Positions 36,535 to 45,405 are shown, numbered from the stretch's first letter. The stretch: 64,000 nt of DNA from Rhodococcus sp. OK519 (GCF_003051005.1 NZ_QAOW01000005.1:248001-312000); one strand, 5' to 3'. The notes: generated from the sequence alone by a model not told the origin. Program-made: numbers and translations.

Positions 36535-37314
36535 TTACGGAGCGATGCCGGTTTCCCGCTCGTTCGGCGAGGCGTTCCCGGTGGCCAGAGCGGCGCCGAC
36601 GATCCCGGCAGTGTTGAGAAGAGCAGCGGGAACGACCGGAGTTCTGTTCTCCAGGCGGGGAATCCACTTGTCGTGCTTGCGGCTGATGCCGCCGCCGGCG
36701 ATGAACAAGTCCGGCCACAACAGGTCCTCGAAGCGGCGCAGGACGCGTGTCACCTCGGCAGCCCACTCCTTGTACGACAGGCCCTTGTCCTCCTTGATCG
36801 ACGACGCGGCCCGGTGCTCGGCCTCCTTGCCGTCGACCTCCAGGTGGCCGAGCTCCGTGTTGGGAAGCAGCACGCCGTGGTGCAGGATTGCCGACCCGAT
36901 GCCCGTGCCGAACGTCAGGAGCACGACGACTCCGTCGACGTCCTTGCCGGCCCCGAACCGGTCCTCCGCGAGTCCTGCCGCGTCGGCATCGTTGAGGACC
37001 ACGACGCCTCGGCCGCCCAGCGCGGCAGCGAACAGGGCGCGTGCGTCGGTGCCGATCCACGACGGGTCGATGTTGGCGGCGGTGCGTGCGATGCCGGCGG
37101 TCACGACGCTCGGCAGGGTGATCCCCACCGGCCCGTCCCATCCGGCGCGCGCGACGATCTCCGTGACCGTGGCCGCGACAGCCTCGGGCGTCGCCGGATG
37201 TGGTGTGTCGATCTTGATGCGCTCCTCGACCAATTCACCGGTCGTCAGGTCGACAAGGGCTCCCTTGATGCCGCTGCCCCCGACATCGACGCCGAACCCG
37301 CGTGCGCCCACCAT
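36535..37314 (-). CDS. ppgK: Polyphosphate (strict or ATP) glucokinase
   Basis: Phosphorylates glucose with inorganic polyphosphate (or ATP) as donor. 259 residues of the ROK/hexokinase fold: phosphate-1 motif [17 protein letters not shown], catalytic Asp in [13 protein letters not shown], phosphate-2 [11 protein letters not shown], the ROK-type glutamate in [13 protein letters not shown] and the adenosine loop [18 protein letters not shown] 37314 has GGAGGGAG at ideal spacing. It lies 122 bp upstream of sigA on the same strand and is divergent from suhB, as in mycobacteria. Confidence 0.93.
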   Translation of the reverse strand: MVGARGFGVDVGGSGIKGALVDLTTGELVEERIKIDTPHPATPEAVAATVTEIVARAGWDGPVGITLPSVVTAGIARTAANIDPSWIGTDARALFAAALGGRGVVVLNDADAAGLAEDRFGAGKDVDGVVVLLTFGTGIGSAILHHGVLLPNTELGHLEVDGKEAEHRAASSIKEDKGLSYKEWAAEVTRVLRRFEDLLWPDLFIAGGGISRKHDKWIPRLENRTPVVPAALLNTAGIVGAALATGNASPNERETGIAP

Positions 37315-37425
37315 CGTCTCCCTCCGTCGAGATGACCCTGTGCGTCGAAACAGTAGTTGCTTCGGGGGCATTCGGCCGGGGGATACCGGTGGTGAGGTGG
37401 AGCGGGGGTGTGGTGCGATACACAC

Positions 37426-38343
37426 ATGCGTCGCACCGACAGTCCCACCAGTTCGTCCGATCCGACTCCGGCCTCCGTCGCGCCCGCGGACCTGCGCCGC
37501 GTCGCGGTCACGATCGCCGAGGCCGCCGCGGAGCATGTTCGGTCGCGCCGACCGGAGGTGTTCGGCGTGATGGGCGCCGAACTGCGCGCCGACGACGGGC
37601 AGTCGGTCCGGGCCAAGAGCACACCGACGGACCCGGTCACCGTCGTCGATACCGAGGCTGAACAGTTGATCCGTGCACGCTTGTCCGAGCTACGCCCGCA
37701 CGACGCCATCCTCGGGGAGGAGGGCGGTGGCGCGCACGGCGTGGCGGGCATCCGCTGGGTGGTCGATCCGATCGACGGGACGGTGAACTTCCTCTACGGG
37801 ATCCCCGCCTACTCGGTTTCCGTCGCTGCCCAGATCGACGGGGTCTCGGTCGCGGGTGCCGTCGTGGACGTCGCTGCGCGTGTCACCTACTCGGCGGCGG
37901 CGGGCGACGGAGCCCGCTTCGTCGACTCGAGTTCCCCGGACGGGGTCGTCGAGGGCGCGTTGTCGTGCAACCCCATCACCGACGCGTCGTCCACGCTGCT
38001 GGCTACCGGGTTCGGCTATGACGCGGAGCGACGCCGTGCCCAGGGACGCCTGATCGGCGAACTGCTCCCGCACGTGCGGGACATCCGACGGGTCGGGTCG
38101 GCGGCACTCGACCTCTGCATGGTGGCCTCCGGGCGGGTCGACGCCCACTTCGAGCACGGCCTGAACCCGTGGGACTGGGCGGCAGGCGCCCTCATCGCGA
38201 TCGAGGCGGGTGCGCGAGTCCACGTGCCGGGACCGGACGTTCGCGGGGCCTCCGGCGAGGTGGTGGTCGCGATGGCGCCCGGCATCGCCGACGATCTGGA
38301 CGCCGTCATGCGGTCGGTCGGGGTCTACACGCCGATCCCGTGA
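37426..38343 (+). CDS. suhB: Inositol-1-monophosphatase family protein (SuhB)
   Basis: Hydrolyses inositol 1-phosphate to myo-inositol, needed for phosphatidylinositol mannosides and mycothiol. 305 residues: metal-binding Glu in [10 protein letters not shown], the signature [17 protein letters not shown], the second motif [18 protein letters not shown]. The Mg2+ ligands Glu, Asp, Asp and Asp are all present. It begins with a polar N-terminal extension of about 25 residues. ATG 37426 was chosen. A clear Shine-Dalgarno is lacking and GATACA lies just upstream. It converges with cei. Confidence 0.9.
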   Translation: MRRTDSPTSSSDPTPASVAPADLRRVAVTIAEAAAEHVRSRRPEVFGVMGAELRADDGQSVRAKSTPTDPVTVVDTEAEQLIRARLSELRPHDAILGEEGGGAHGVAGIRWVVDPIDGTVNFLYGIPAYSVSVAAQIDGVSVAGAVVDVAARVTYSAAAGDGARFVDSSSPDGVVEGALSCNPITDASSTLLATGFGYDAERRRAQGRLIGELLPHVRDIRRVGSAALDLCMVASGRVDAHFEHGLNPWDWAAGALIAIEAGARVHVPGPDVRGASGEVVVAMAPGIADDLDAVMRSVGVYTPIP

Positions 38344-38362
38344 CCGCGGCTGTCGTGGTCGG

Positions 38363-39043
38363 TCAGCAGCGGGCCGTCCGCGCCGCGTCGAGCAGTCCGC
38401 TGTCCAACGGGGCGGGTTCGGCTCCGGCGACCGGATCCTTGAGCGACTTGAGGACCTCGTCCGCGTCGGCGCTCGGTGCGATGTCCTTCGAGTACGTGCC
38501 CAGCGCGAAGTCGACGGTCTCGTCGGACCGGCCGTCCTGGATCAGTTCGGCGCAAGGCGCGACCAGCCACAGCGCACTTGCGGCGGCCACACCCTGCTCA
38601 CCGAAGCGGATCTGGCCGTAGCACTGGAGCGTCTGGTCCACGTAGACCGGATCGTTGCCCGCCTGGACGTCGGGGGCGCTGGCGAAGCCGTACTCGCCGA
38701 GCTGGGCGGCGACGTGAGCGGCCTGGCCGCGTTCGCCGCTCGCGTTGAACACCCGCACCTGGGTCGAGGAGAGGGCGGCAGGGGGGACGTCGAGCAGGGT
38801 GCTGCGTGCCACCTTCTCGCCGAGTGGCTGGGGTGCGGGTGCGTCCGCGGATTTCGGCATCACCGGTGGGTTGCAGTCCACGGTGGTCGCGTACACCTCG
38901 GGTTCGGTGAGGATGCGGACCCACATCCCGCCGCCGATCAGGGCGAGCACCGAGATGAGGGCGATCGCGGGCAGCAGGCGCCGCCGCCGGAATCGTCGAC
39001 CCTGATCGTCGGTCGAACTGCCTTCGGTGATCAGGGAAACCAC
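38363..39043 (-). CDS. cei: Envelope integrity protein Cei (LytR_C domain)
   Basis: 226 residues: a short basic cytoplasmic start (RRFRRRR), one membrane anchor (LLPAIALISVLALIGGGMWV), then an extracytoplasmic region with a LytR_C/VirR-like fold (STQVRVFNASGERGQAAHVA; LGEYGF) and Cys residues that could pair. The mycobacterial homologue Rv2700 maintains envelope integrity. The location next to suhB and opposite DUF4193 copies the Rv2701c-Rv2700-Rv2699c order. GTG 39043 is used. No strong Shine-Dalgarno is visible. Confidence 0.85.
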   Translation of the reverse strand: MVSLITEGSSTDDQGRRFRRRRLLPAIALISVLALIGGGMWVRILTEPEVYATTVDCNPPVMPKSADAPAPQPLGEKVARSTLLDVPPAALSSTQVRVFNASGERGQAAHVAAQLGEYGFASAPDVQAGNDPVYVDQTLQCYGQIRFGEQGVAAASALWLVAPCAELIQDGRSDETVDFALGTYSKDIAPSADADEVLKSLKDPVAGAEPAPLDSGLLDAARTARC

Positions 39044-39524
39044 GGTGTCTGTCGACCTCTCCGTAGACGAACGCGGATTCGGTGGTCCGCAAATGGAATC
39101 GATGTGGTCCCGGCCACGATCTGCGGACCGTCGTGGAACCCCAGATCACTGTAGATCCCTGCCTCGTCACCGTCCTGTACATGGCCCGTGCAGGAATGTC
39201 TCGGCTCGAGCAGTTGTTGGTGACGATTGACGGACAGTTTTCGACAGCGTCCGGTTCGGTTGCCACTTTTCCCGGCGCGTCGGCTATTGTCTGGCGGCCC
39301 CAGTCGTGAGATCACACGATTTCGAAAGGGTCCGGAGGAAGGCGGAAGTGAGGCGTAAGTCATGTTTTCCGGAGGGTGTTTCGGGCACTTCCGGAGCTTC
39401 CTAGGCGTTGTTTCAGCCGCAGGAATGTATGTGCCTCATTGTCGGTTTTCCACGATCGTCAACCCGTTGAGGGTGGGCGGCCCGGACACCGGGGATACAC
39501 GCACGAGGACGAGGGGAAGAGGAA
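39044..39524. promoter_or_regulatory. 481-bp intergenic region between cei and the DUF4193 gene
   Basis: Longest gene-free stretch of the window. The part nearest DUF4193 is less GC-rich than its surroundings. A possible promoter is TTGCCA (39260-39265) with TATTGT (39285-39290) at 19-bp spacing, which would give a 5' leader of about 225 bases before the DUF4193 ATG. No terminator, repeat, convincing small ORF or known riboswitch motif was recognised. A long leader of this kind could hold an undescribed RNA element. Confidence 0.4.
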
Positions 39525-39827
39525 ATGGCAACCGACTACGACGCACCCAGGCGCTCGGAGACAGACGAGGTCTCCGAGGATTCGCTCGAAGAACTGAAGG
39601 CACGACGTAACGAGGCGCAGTCCGCGGTCGTCGATGTGGACGAGTCAGATACCGCGGAGTCGTTCGAACTCCCGGGCGCAGATCTGTCCGGTGAAGAGCT
39701 CTCTGTGAGGGTGGTGCCCAAGCAGGCCGACGAGTTCACTTGCTCGAGCTGCTTCCTGGTTCATCACCGCAGCCGTCTCGCAACCGAAGAGAACGGCGTC
39801 ATGATCTGCATGGACTGCGCAGCCTGA
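39525..39827 (+). CDS. DUF4193 small zinc-ribbon-like protein
   Basis: 100 residues, acidic N-terminal two thirds (SETDEVSEDSLEELKARRNE) and a C-terminal four-Cys zinc ribbon: FTCSSCFLVHHRSRL and GVMICMDCAA. The homologue is Rv2699c, widely conserved in actinobacteria, function unknown. GAGGGGAAGAGGAA lies directly upstream of the ATG as a long purine-rich ribosome site, in contrast to the leaderless starts nearby. A 481-bp intergenic region precedes it. Confidence 0.9.
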   Translation: MATDYDAPRRSETDEVSEDSLEELKARRNEAQSAVVDVDESDTAESFELPGADLSGEELSVRVVPKQADEFTCSSCFLVHHRSRLATEENGVMICMDCAA

Positions 39828-39862
39828 CGCCGGTCACTCCGGACACGCACGAGGAAGCGGGA

Positions 39863-40372
39863 CTAGGCCTTCGGCTCGGTCCCACGGCCGATGGCGGCCA
39901 GCAGTTCGGCTGGCCGCCTCGTGCTGACAAGCCAGTACGGCGTCGGATCCTCCGGATCGTCGAGGACGATCAGAGCGGTCTGCTTGACCCAGGATCGATT
40001 GGTCACGAACGCCGCGGGGTCGAGCTGGCGGCCCAGCGCAGCACTCTTCGCCGACGGCGGGATGACCGCGGTGCGGGAGATCACCGACAGCGGCAGGTGC
40101 GCGCGACCCACCCGGAGCTCACCGTCCGGCCCGTCGAACACCTCGACCCGCATGCGCGACACCCAGAGCAGCGCCCACACGGGGAATGGGAACAGTAGAA
40201 CGTAGGGCAACCAGGCTCGGATGCCGGGAGATCCCATGTGGATCTCGGCGGCGAGCAGTCCTGCGATGAGCAATCCGGCAGGCCACCACCACAACGGCAC
40301 CCACAAGCGTTCCGAGTAGATCGGTGCGCGGGTATCGGGCGTGGTTGCTGCGGGCTGAGACGATTCGGGCAC
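39863..40372 (-). CDS. DUF3093 membrane protein
   Basis: 169 residues with two adjacent membrane helices ([20 protein letters not shown] and [19 protein letters not shown]) and a soluble C-terminal domain beginning [17 protein letters not shown] and ending [16 protein letters not shown]. The homologue is Rv2698 (DUF3093), function unknown. The GTG start at 40372 has TACTCT exactly six bases upstream and no Shine-Dalgarno. It is 24 bp from the divergent dut start, and the two -10 elements overlap. Confidence 0.85.
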   Translation of the reverse strand: MPESSQPAATTPDTRAPIYSERLWVPLWWWPAGLLIAGLLAAEIHMGSPGIRAWLPYVLLFPFPVWALLWVSRMRVEVFDGPDGELRVGRAHLPLSVISRTAVIPPSAKSAALGRQLDPAAFVTNRSWVKQTALIVLDDPEDPTPYWLVSTRRPAELLAAIGRGTEPKA

Positions 40373-40378
40373 GTCTTC

Positions 40379-40388
40379 AGAGTAGTCT
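40379..40388. promoter_or_regulatory. Overlapping divergent -10 elements between DUF3093 and dut
   Basis: The minus-strand hexamer TACTCT (40384-40379) and the plus-strand hexamer TAGTCT (40383-40388) share two bases. They lie six bases before the DUF3093 GTG and eight before the dut GTG. RNA polymerase bound for one gene would exclude the other. Confidence 0.5.
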
Positions 40389-40396
40389 CGGTGCAC

Positions 40397-40933
40397 GTGA
40401 GCGATCTTCCTGCCGTCGCGTTGATGCGACTTGACTCCGGTGTCCCGCTTCCTCGGCGTGCGCACGAAGGTGACGCCGGCATCGACCTCTGCACCACGAC
40501 CGACGTCACGATCGAACCGGGCCGCCGAGTCCTGATAGGGACGGGCGTCGCGGTCGCACTCCCCATCGGCACAGTCGGTCTGATCCATCCGCGCTCGGGG
40601 CTTGCCGCGAAGACCGGTCTGTCGATCGTGAACACCCCGGGCACCATCGACGCCGGCTATCGGGGCGAGATCAAGGTCTGCCTCATCAACCACGACCTCG
40701 AGACTCCGATCGAACTCCGCCGCGGTGACCGCATCGCGCAACTCGTCGTCCAGAAGGTCGAACTCGTCGACTTCGTGGAGGTCGACACGCTCGATGAAAC
40801 GGTCCGCGGCACAGGTGGCTACGGATCGAGCGGTGGGCATGCGATCCTCGACGCGCACAATGCCGATCGAGCTGTCGACGGCACGGAAGGTCGCCCGCAC
40901 GAGTTGACGCGGCAGCCGAGGGAAGGGGCCTGA
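40397..40933 (+). CDS. dut: Deoxyuridine 5'-triphosphate nucleotidohydrolase
   Basis: Hydrolyses dUTP to dUMP and diphosphate, keeping uracil out of DNA and feeding thymidylate synthesis. 178 residues with all five trimeric dUTPase motifs: [37 protein letters not shown] and [10 protein letters not shown]. After motif 5 there are about 30 extra residues ([15 protein letters not shown] onward), so it is some 20 residues longer than the mycobacterial enzyme. GTG 40397 is preferred, and GTG 40391 is two codons earlier. DUF3710 follows two bases after its stop, as in Rv2697c-Rv2696c. Confidence 0.94.
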   Translation: MSDLPAVALMRLDSGVPLPRRAHEGDAGIDLCTTTDVTIEPGRRVLIGTGVAVALPIGTVGLIHPRSGLAAKTGLSIVNTPGTIDAGYRGEIKVCLINHDLETPIELRRGDRIAQLVVQKVELVDFVEVDTLDETVRGTGGYGSSGGHAILDAHNADRAVDGTEGRPHELTRQPREGA

Positions 40934-40935
40934 TC

Positions 40936-41760
40936 ATGTTCGGACGTCGCAAGAAGAAGGAAGACGAGCAGGTCGACAGCGTCGCAGCCGAGGCCGTCTC
41001 TGCCGATCACGGCACGGAAGACCTGGAACCGGACGAGTTCGATCTCGATGCTCCCGTCGGGGCTCTCGACGGTGGTCCCTTCGACATCACCGAACTCGAC
41101 GAGGGCGAGGAGGCCGCTGCGACGCGGCTCGATCTCGGGTCGGTCTATCTGCCGATGCCCGACGGTGCCCAGTTGCAGGTCGAGATGTCGCCCGAGGGGG
41201 CACCGCAGGCTGTGCATTTGGTCACCGAGCACGGTCGTATCACCGTGTCCGCCTACGCGGCGCCCAAGTCGCCCGGTCAGTGGCGCGAGGTTGCGTCGGA
41301 ACTCGCGGAATCGCTGCGTGCCGACAACGCCTCCGTCAGTATCGAGTCCGGTCCGTGGGGCCGGGAGGTGGCGGCCTCGACGCCCAACGCAGATCTGCGA
41401 TTCATCGGTGTCGACGGTCCGCGCTGGATGATCCGCTGTGTCGCGGCGGGGCCCGCCGGCGCGATCGCCGTCGATTCGCCACTGGTCGCGATCGCGCGCG
41501 GGGTCCTGCTGAACACGGTTGTCGATCGGGGCACGGATCCGCATCCGGTGCGCACGCCGCTGCCCGTGGTGCTGCCCCAGGTCCTCGTCGAGCAGTTGCA
41601 GGCGGCGCACGCCCAGCAGCAAGCCGCGCAGCAGCAGGCGGCTCAGCAGGCCGCGGAGGCGGCCGCGCAGCAGCCCCAGGCCCAGCAGCCGTCCGGGAAC
41701 GGTTCCGAGCCGCCGCGTCGCGGTGAGTCCGGTTCCGCGATGCAGCAGCTCGGTCTCTGA
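40936..41760 (+). CDS. DUF3710 family protein
   Basis: 274 residues. A Lys-rich start (MFGRRKKKEDEQ), an acidic linker, then the conserved DUF3710 core (LDLGSVYLPMPDGAQLQVEM; ASTPNADLRFIGVDGPRW; RGVLLNTVVDRGTDPHPVRT). The C-terminus is a Gln/Ala low-complexity tail of about 60 residues that would be disordered. Homologue of Rv2696c, function unknown. Its GGGGCC-preceded ATG is two bases after the dut stop, so it is co-transcribed with dut. It converges with an alpha/beta hydrolase. Confidence 0.9.
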   Translation: MFGRRKKKEDEQVDSVAAEAVSADHGTEDLEPDEFDLDAPVGALDGGPFDITELDEGEEAAATRLDLGSVYLPMPDGAQLQVEMSPEGAPQAVHLVTEHGRITVSAYAAPKSPGQWREVASELAESLRADNASVSIESGPWGREVAASTPNADLRFIGVDGPRWMIRCVAAGPAGAIAVDSPLVAIARGVLLNTVVDRGTDPHPVRTPLPVVLPQVLVEQLQAAHAQQQAAQQQAAQQAAEAAAQQPQAQQPSGNGSEPPRRGESGSAMQQLGL

Positions 41761-41767
41761 CGCCGGT

Positions 41768-42490
41768 CTACATCGGATAGGACGTCGGGGTTCGACGAAG
41801 CAGCGCCGCCAGGCACGCCCGGCCGAGCACGCCGGGATCGTCTCCGATCTCCTGGAGTTCCAGTTCGACCAGTTCGGCGGTCGGCAGCGACGCGGCCCAC
41901 TGCTCGGCAACTGTGAAGGGGTGCACGGCGTCGTCGACGGCGGCGGCGATCCCGACCGGCACGCGGAGTCGCTGCAGGGCGGCGAGATCGGGGGCGTGGT
42001 ACGCCGCGGCTTCTTCCAACGCCGAGGGGAGATCGGGCCACTGTGACCGCCAGGAGCGGCTCAGCTCGTCGGCCAGCCACGGCGGGCTCGACGCGGTCAT
42101 CTCGGCGCTGACGGCATCGAGACCGTCCGCCCGCAGCCTGGCCGCGGTGAAGGTGGCGCTCGCGGCCGCCGGCGCCTCGACGGGTGAGCCGGTCCACGCG
42201 GGGAGCGCCGCCAGGACGGAGTGAGCCCGGCCGGGGTTGTCGCCGGCCCATTCGAGCGCGACCGCGGCGCCGATGGACACGCCCGCGACGACGATGGTCC
42301 CGTGTTCGTCGGACGCGCGATCCATGGCATCGCGATACGAGGCGACCACTCGCCGCGGGTCGGGTTCCACCGCGATCGTGGTGACTCCTACCTGCGACAA
42401 CGCCCCTCGGAACGCGCGATCGACGAAGCTTGCATCCGATCCGGTTCCGGGTAGGGCGACGGCCACCGTGGGCCAGGGTTTCAGCTGCAT
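41768..42490 (-). CDS. Alpha/beta hydrolase (Rv2695-like)
   Basis: 240 residues. N-terminal oxyanion-type loop VALPGTGSDASFVDRAFRGA, nucleophile elbow GVSIGAAVALEWA (G-x-S-x-G), the probable acid/base end VGIAAAVDDAVHPFTVAEQW with His near the C-terminus. A serine hydrolase of unknown substrate. ATG 42490 is preferred to a longer frame from 42583 because CAAGAT lies six bases upstream and the family starts there. It keeps the position of Rv2695 between DUF3710 and the OB-fold gene. Confidence 0.83.
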   Translation of the reverse strand: MQLKPWPTVAVALPGTGSDASFVDRAFRGALSQVGVTTIAVEPDPRRVVASYRDAMDRASDEHGTIVVAGVSIGAAVALEWAGDNPGRAHSVLAALPAWTGSPVEAPAAASATFTAARLRADGLDAVSAEMTASSPPWLADELSRSWRSQWPDLPSALEEAAAYHAPDLAALQRLRVPVGIAAAVDDAVHPFTVAEQWAASLPTAELVELELQEIGDDPGVLGRACLAALLRRTPTSYPM

Positions 42491-42681
42491 GGTTCGATCT
42501 TGCACTGTCCGATTGGGGAGAGATCCGAACGGCTGTGGTTGTCGGATCACTTTAGGGTTACAGTGACCCTCAGAGGCCGGCACAGCACCCGCACAGGTCT
42601 CCGCCGAAGTACCCGAGTACCACCCAGATTCAACCCTTCGTGCGACGCTCGATGCGTCGCCATTTGCTCCAGGAGCGCGCT

Positions 42682-43059
42682 ATGGCCCCCGCCGCGGCAG
42701 GCTACTTTCGCAGGCTGACTCGCCGACTCACCGAAGATCTCGAGCAGCTCGACGCCGAGGAGATGGCCCAGACCGCGCAGGCATCCGGCGCCACCCGCGC
42801 GTGTGACTGCGCGCGAGGTGAGGAAGTCACGATGTTCGGGCGGCTCCGCAGCGTCGAGGCGTGTCCGAAGTCGGCGAACGCGAGTGTCCAGGCCGAATTC
42901 TTCGACGGCACCGATCCGGTCACGCTCGTGTGGATCGGCCGGCGCCGGATTCCGGGCATCGAACCGGGCAAGACCCTCATGGTCCGTGGACGGATCGGTG
43001 ATCGTTCCGGGCAGAAGGTGATCTTCAATCCGTACTACGAGCTTCGTGGCGATTCCTGA
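42682..43059 (+). CDS. OB-fold nucleic-acid-binding protein (Rv2694c-like)
   Basis: 125 residues. Helical N-terminus (YFRRLTRRLTEDLEQLDAEE) with two close Cys (ACDCARGEEV), then an OB-fold beta barrel (VTMFGRLRSVEACPKSANAS; AEFFDGTDPVTLVWIGRRRI; MVRGRIGDRSGQKVIFNPYY) of the RecG-wedge/tRNA_anti type. It could bind single-stranded nucleic acid, but no partner is known. ATG 42682 has AGGAG eight bases upstream. An upstream in-frame GTG at 42640 is less likely. DUF3159 follows after 75 bp. Confidence 0.85.
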   Translation: MAPAAAGYFRRLTRRLTEDLEQLDAEEMAQTAQASGATRACDCARGEEVTMFGRLRSVEACPKSANASVQAEFFDGTDPVTLVWIGRRRIPGIEPGKTLMVRGRIGDRSGQKVIFNPYYELRGDS

Positions 43060-43134
43060 CGGAAATCCGCCCCAGCAGGCGCGTATCCGCAGTGCCGACG
43101 GCGCGCGGTCGTTCGAATGTGGCACTCTCGTCGC

Positions 43135-43848
43135 GTGAGCGAAACCCAGCAGAAGACGGTTCTCGAACAGCTCGGTGGTCTCAGCGGGCTGATCTACTCG
43201 TCGCTGCCGATCGTCTCCTTCGTCCCTGTCAACAGCCTCTTCGGCCTCGCACCCGCGGTCTGGAGTGCGCTCGGAGTCGCGGCGGCGATCCTGGTGTGGA
43301 GGCTGATCCGGCGCGGACCGATCCAGCCGGCGATCTCGGGCTTCCTCGGGGTGGGGATCTGTGCGTTCATCGCCTACCGCACCGGGGACGCCAAGGGCTA
43401 CTTCCTCTTCGGCATCTACACGAGCCTGCTGTACGCCGCCGTGTTCGTCGTCTCGATCCTCGTGCGATGGCCGCTCGTGGGTGTGGCGTGGGGCTATCTG
43501 AACGGCCACCGGAACGCCTGGAAGTCCCACAAGGGCGCTGTTCGTGCCTACGACATCGCGACGGCTGCGTGGGCGCTGGTGTTCGCCGCTCGGTATCTGG
43601 TCCAGTCCGAGCTGTACGACTCGGATCACACGGGATGGCTCGCGGCCGCGCGCATCGGTATGGGCTGGCCGCTCACCGGTTTGGTGCTGCTCGTGACGGT
43701 GTGGGCGGTCCGCCGGGCCGACCGGCTCGTCGAGCCGGCGCCCGAGCATGCCGAGATCGTGGACGAGCCGGCCGGTAACGGCGAGAGGCCCGCGTCGAAC
43801 GGTGACGCGGGCCCGTCTACCGGATCAGATGTCGATCGCGGCGCGTAG
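43135..43848 (+). CDS. DUF3159 multipass membrane protein
   Basis: 237 residues with about six membrane helices in pairs (SLPIVSFVPVNSLFGLAPAV; FLGVGICAFIAYRTGDAKGY; LYAAVFVVSILVRWPLVGVA) and a polar C-terminus. Matches DUF3159 (Rv2693c), function unknown, next to potassium-related trkA genes in both genera. GTG 43135 has CACTCT six bases upstream. The last 24 bp overlap the converging trkA gene and contain a perfect terminator hairpin. Confidence 0.86.
   Translation: MSETQQKTVLEQLGGLSGLIYSSLPIVSFVPVNSLFGLAPAVWSALGVAAAILVWRLIRRGPIQPAISGFLGVGICAFIAYRTGDAKGYFLFGIYTSLLYAAVFVVSILVRWPLVGVAWGYLNGHRNAWKSHKGAVRAYDIATAAWALVFAARYLVQSELYDSDHTGWLAAARIGMGWPLTGLVLLVTVWAVRRADRLVEPAPEHAEIVDEPAGNGERPASNGDAGPSTGSDVDRGA
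43787..43813. terminator. Terminator hairpin embedded in the 3' end of the DUF3159 gene
   Basis: A perfect ten-base-pair stem GGCCCGCGTC / GACGCGGGCC with a seven-base loop lies in the coding end of DUF3159, just before the converging trkA stop. It is a second case of a coding-embedded hairpin between converging genes. Confidence 0.7.
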
Positions 43849-44481
43849 CTCGTCCTCGACCTCGACCGCTGCGACGAACAGCAGTTCGTCGCCGCCTTCG
43901 ACCGAGTCGTCCGGCTGAGGGACGATCACTCGGCCGCCCCGCAGGATCGTCACGAGTGCAACGTCCCGCGGCAACCGAATCTTGCGCACCGGTTTGCCCG
44001 CCAGCGGCGTGTCGTCCGGCAGCGTGATCTCGACGAGGTTCGCCTGACCCTGACGGAACGTCATGAGGCGCACCAGATCGCCCACCGTGACCGCCTCCTC
44101 GACGAGCGAGGCCAGCATCCGCGGGGTGGATACCGCGACGTCGACGCCCCAGGACTCGTCGAACAGCCACTCGTTGCGGGGATCGTTGACGCGGGCGACG
44201 ACCCGCGGGACACCGAACTCCGTCTTCGCGAGCAGGCTCAACACGATGTTGGCCTTGTCGTCTCCCGTTGCGGCGATCACGACGTCGTAGGTCTCGAGCT
44301 GGGAGGTCTCGAGCAGGCTGAGTTCGCATGCGTCGCCGTGCACCCATTGCGCCTGCGGGATCGCATCGGGTTCGACGTGTTCGAGTTTGCGTTCCAACAG
44401 CATCACGTGGTGATCGCTGCGGACGAGTTCGCGGGCGATGGAGCGGCCGACAGCGCCTGCTCCTGCGATGGCCACTCTCAT
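43825..44481 (-). CDS. TrkA-family potassium uptake regulator (CeoC-like)
   Basis: 218 residues. An NAD(H)-binding RCK_N domain (VAIAGAGAVGRSIARELVRS; acidic LLERKLEHVEPD; VVIAATGDDKANIVLSLLAK) and a TrkA-C domain (LPRDVALVTILRGGRVIVPQ; VEGGDELLFVAAVEVEDEL). Gates a K+ channel or transporter in response to nucleotides. ATG 44481 matches the family MRVAIAGAG start, and ATG 44490 is three codons upstream. It is the second gene of a trkA-trkA pair (Rv2692-Rv2691 order). Confidence 0.9.
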   Translation of the reverse strand: MRVAIAGAGAVGRSIARELVRSDHHVMLLERKLEHVEPDAIPQAQWVHGDACELSLLETSQLETYDVVIAATGDDKANIVLSLLAKTEFGVPRVVARVNDPRNEWLFDESWGVDVAVSTPRMLASLVEEAVTVGDLVRLMTFRQGQANLVEITLPDDTPLAGKPVRKIRLPRDVALVTILRGGRVIVPQPDDSVEGGDELLFVAAVEVEDELRAAIDI

Positions 44482-44527
44482 CGGAGGCATCCAATCGGGT
44501 CGATCGAGCAAGGGGTCATGGCCGGGT

Positions 44528-45193
44528 TCAGTCGTCCGCGGGCGGCGGGTTGCCGGCCAGAGCGACCGCCTCGGCGACGGTCCCGGACACGGCGGCGACA
44601 TACACCTGGTCTTGAGCCTGGATGACGGTCTTGCGGTCGGGGAGGATGCCGGTTCCGAAGCGGATGACGAACGAGACGCGCGAGGTGGTCGCGGCCTCGA
44701 GTTCGGTGATGCTGCGGCCGACCCACTCTTCGTGCAGCGGCAGTTCGGTGACGACGACCGTGCCCGACGGATCCCGCCACTTCGAGATCTGGTCGTCCTG
44801 TGCCAGCGCGAGCATGAAGCGATCGGTCGTCCACGGCACCGTCGCGATGGTGGGAATACCGAGTCGCTCGTACACCGCGGCGCGCTTGGCGTCGTAGATC
44901 CGGGCGACCACGCGCGCGACGCCGAACGTCTCGCGCGCGACCCGGGCAGAAATGATGTTCGAGTTGTCGCCCGAGGACACCGCGGCGAACGCTTCTGCAC
45001 GCTCGATCCCGGCGCGGACCAGCACGTCGCGGTCGAATCCCATGCCGACTACCGTGTGGCCCGCGAAATCGGGGCCGAGGCGGAGGAAAGCGCTCGGGTC
45101 GCGGTCGATGACCGCCACCTCGTGGCCGATCCGGCTCAGTGCTGTAGCGAGGGACGAGCCGACCCGGCCACATCCCATGACGACTACGTACAC
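44528..45193 (-). CDS. TrkA-family potassium uptake regulator (CeoB-like)
   Basis: 221 residues with RCK_N (VVVMGCGRVGSSLATALSRI; VAVIDRDPSAFLRLG; SSGDNSNIISARVARETFG) and TrkA-C (SVTELEAATTSRVSF-like segment; GILPDRKTVIQAQDQVYVAA). It probably pairs with the downstream TrkA to regulate K+ uptake. No TrkH/TrkG membrane subunit is in the window. The nearest membrane protein is the divergent APC permease. The GTG start at 45193 has only a weak CGGGGTG upstream. Confidence 0.9.
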   Translation of the reverse strand: MYVVVMGCGRVGSSLATALSRIGHEVAVIDRDPSAFLRLGPDFAGHTVVGMGFDRDVLVRAGIERAEAFAAVSSGDNSNIISARVARETFGVARVVARIYDAKRAAVYERLGIPTIATVPWTTDRFMLALAQDDQISKWRDPSGTVVVTELPLHEEWVGRSITELEAATTSRVSFVIRFGTGILPDRKTVIQAQDQVYVAAVSGTVAEAVALAGNPPPADD

Positions 45194-45405
45194 CCGTGCA
45201 CCCCGTTCATCTCACGTCAGACCCGACGGGTTGCCGCCGGCGTCGAATCGAACCGTACAGCGCGCCGATCGAAGAGTAGGCAACAGCCGCCGTCGTGTGG
45301 GGGAGGGCGCGTGTCGCCCCAGTTCGGACGCAGAGTAATGTCGATGAAACGCCCACAGCAGCGCCCCCGTGTCACGGACCTGTTCGGACGGCTTACGCTT
45401 TGGCG

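Noticed and set aside
36413-37141. Extension of the sigA frame by 243 codons upstream
   Set aside because: It is antisense-free only in part, overlaps ppgK in another frame, and lacks sigma-factor similarity. GTG 36412 has a ribosome site and matches the family.
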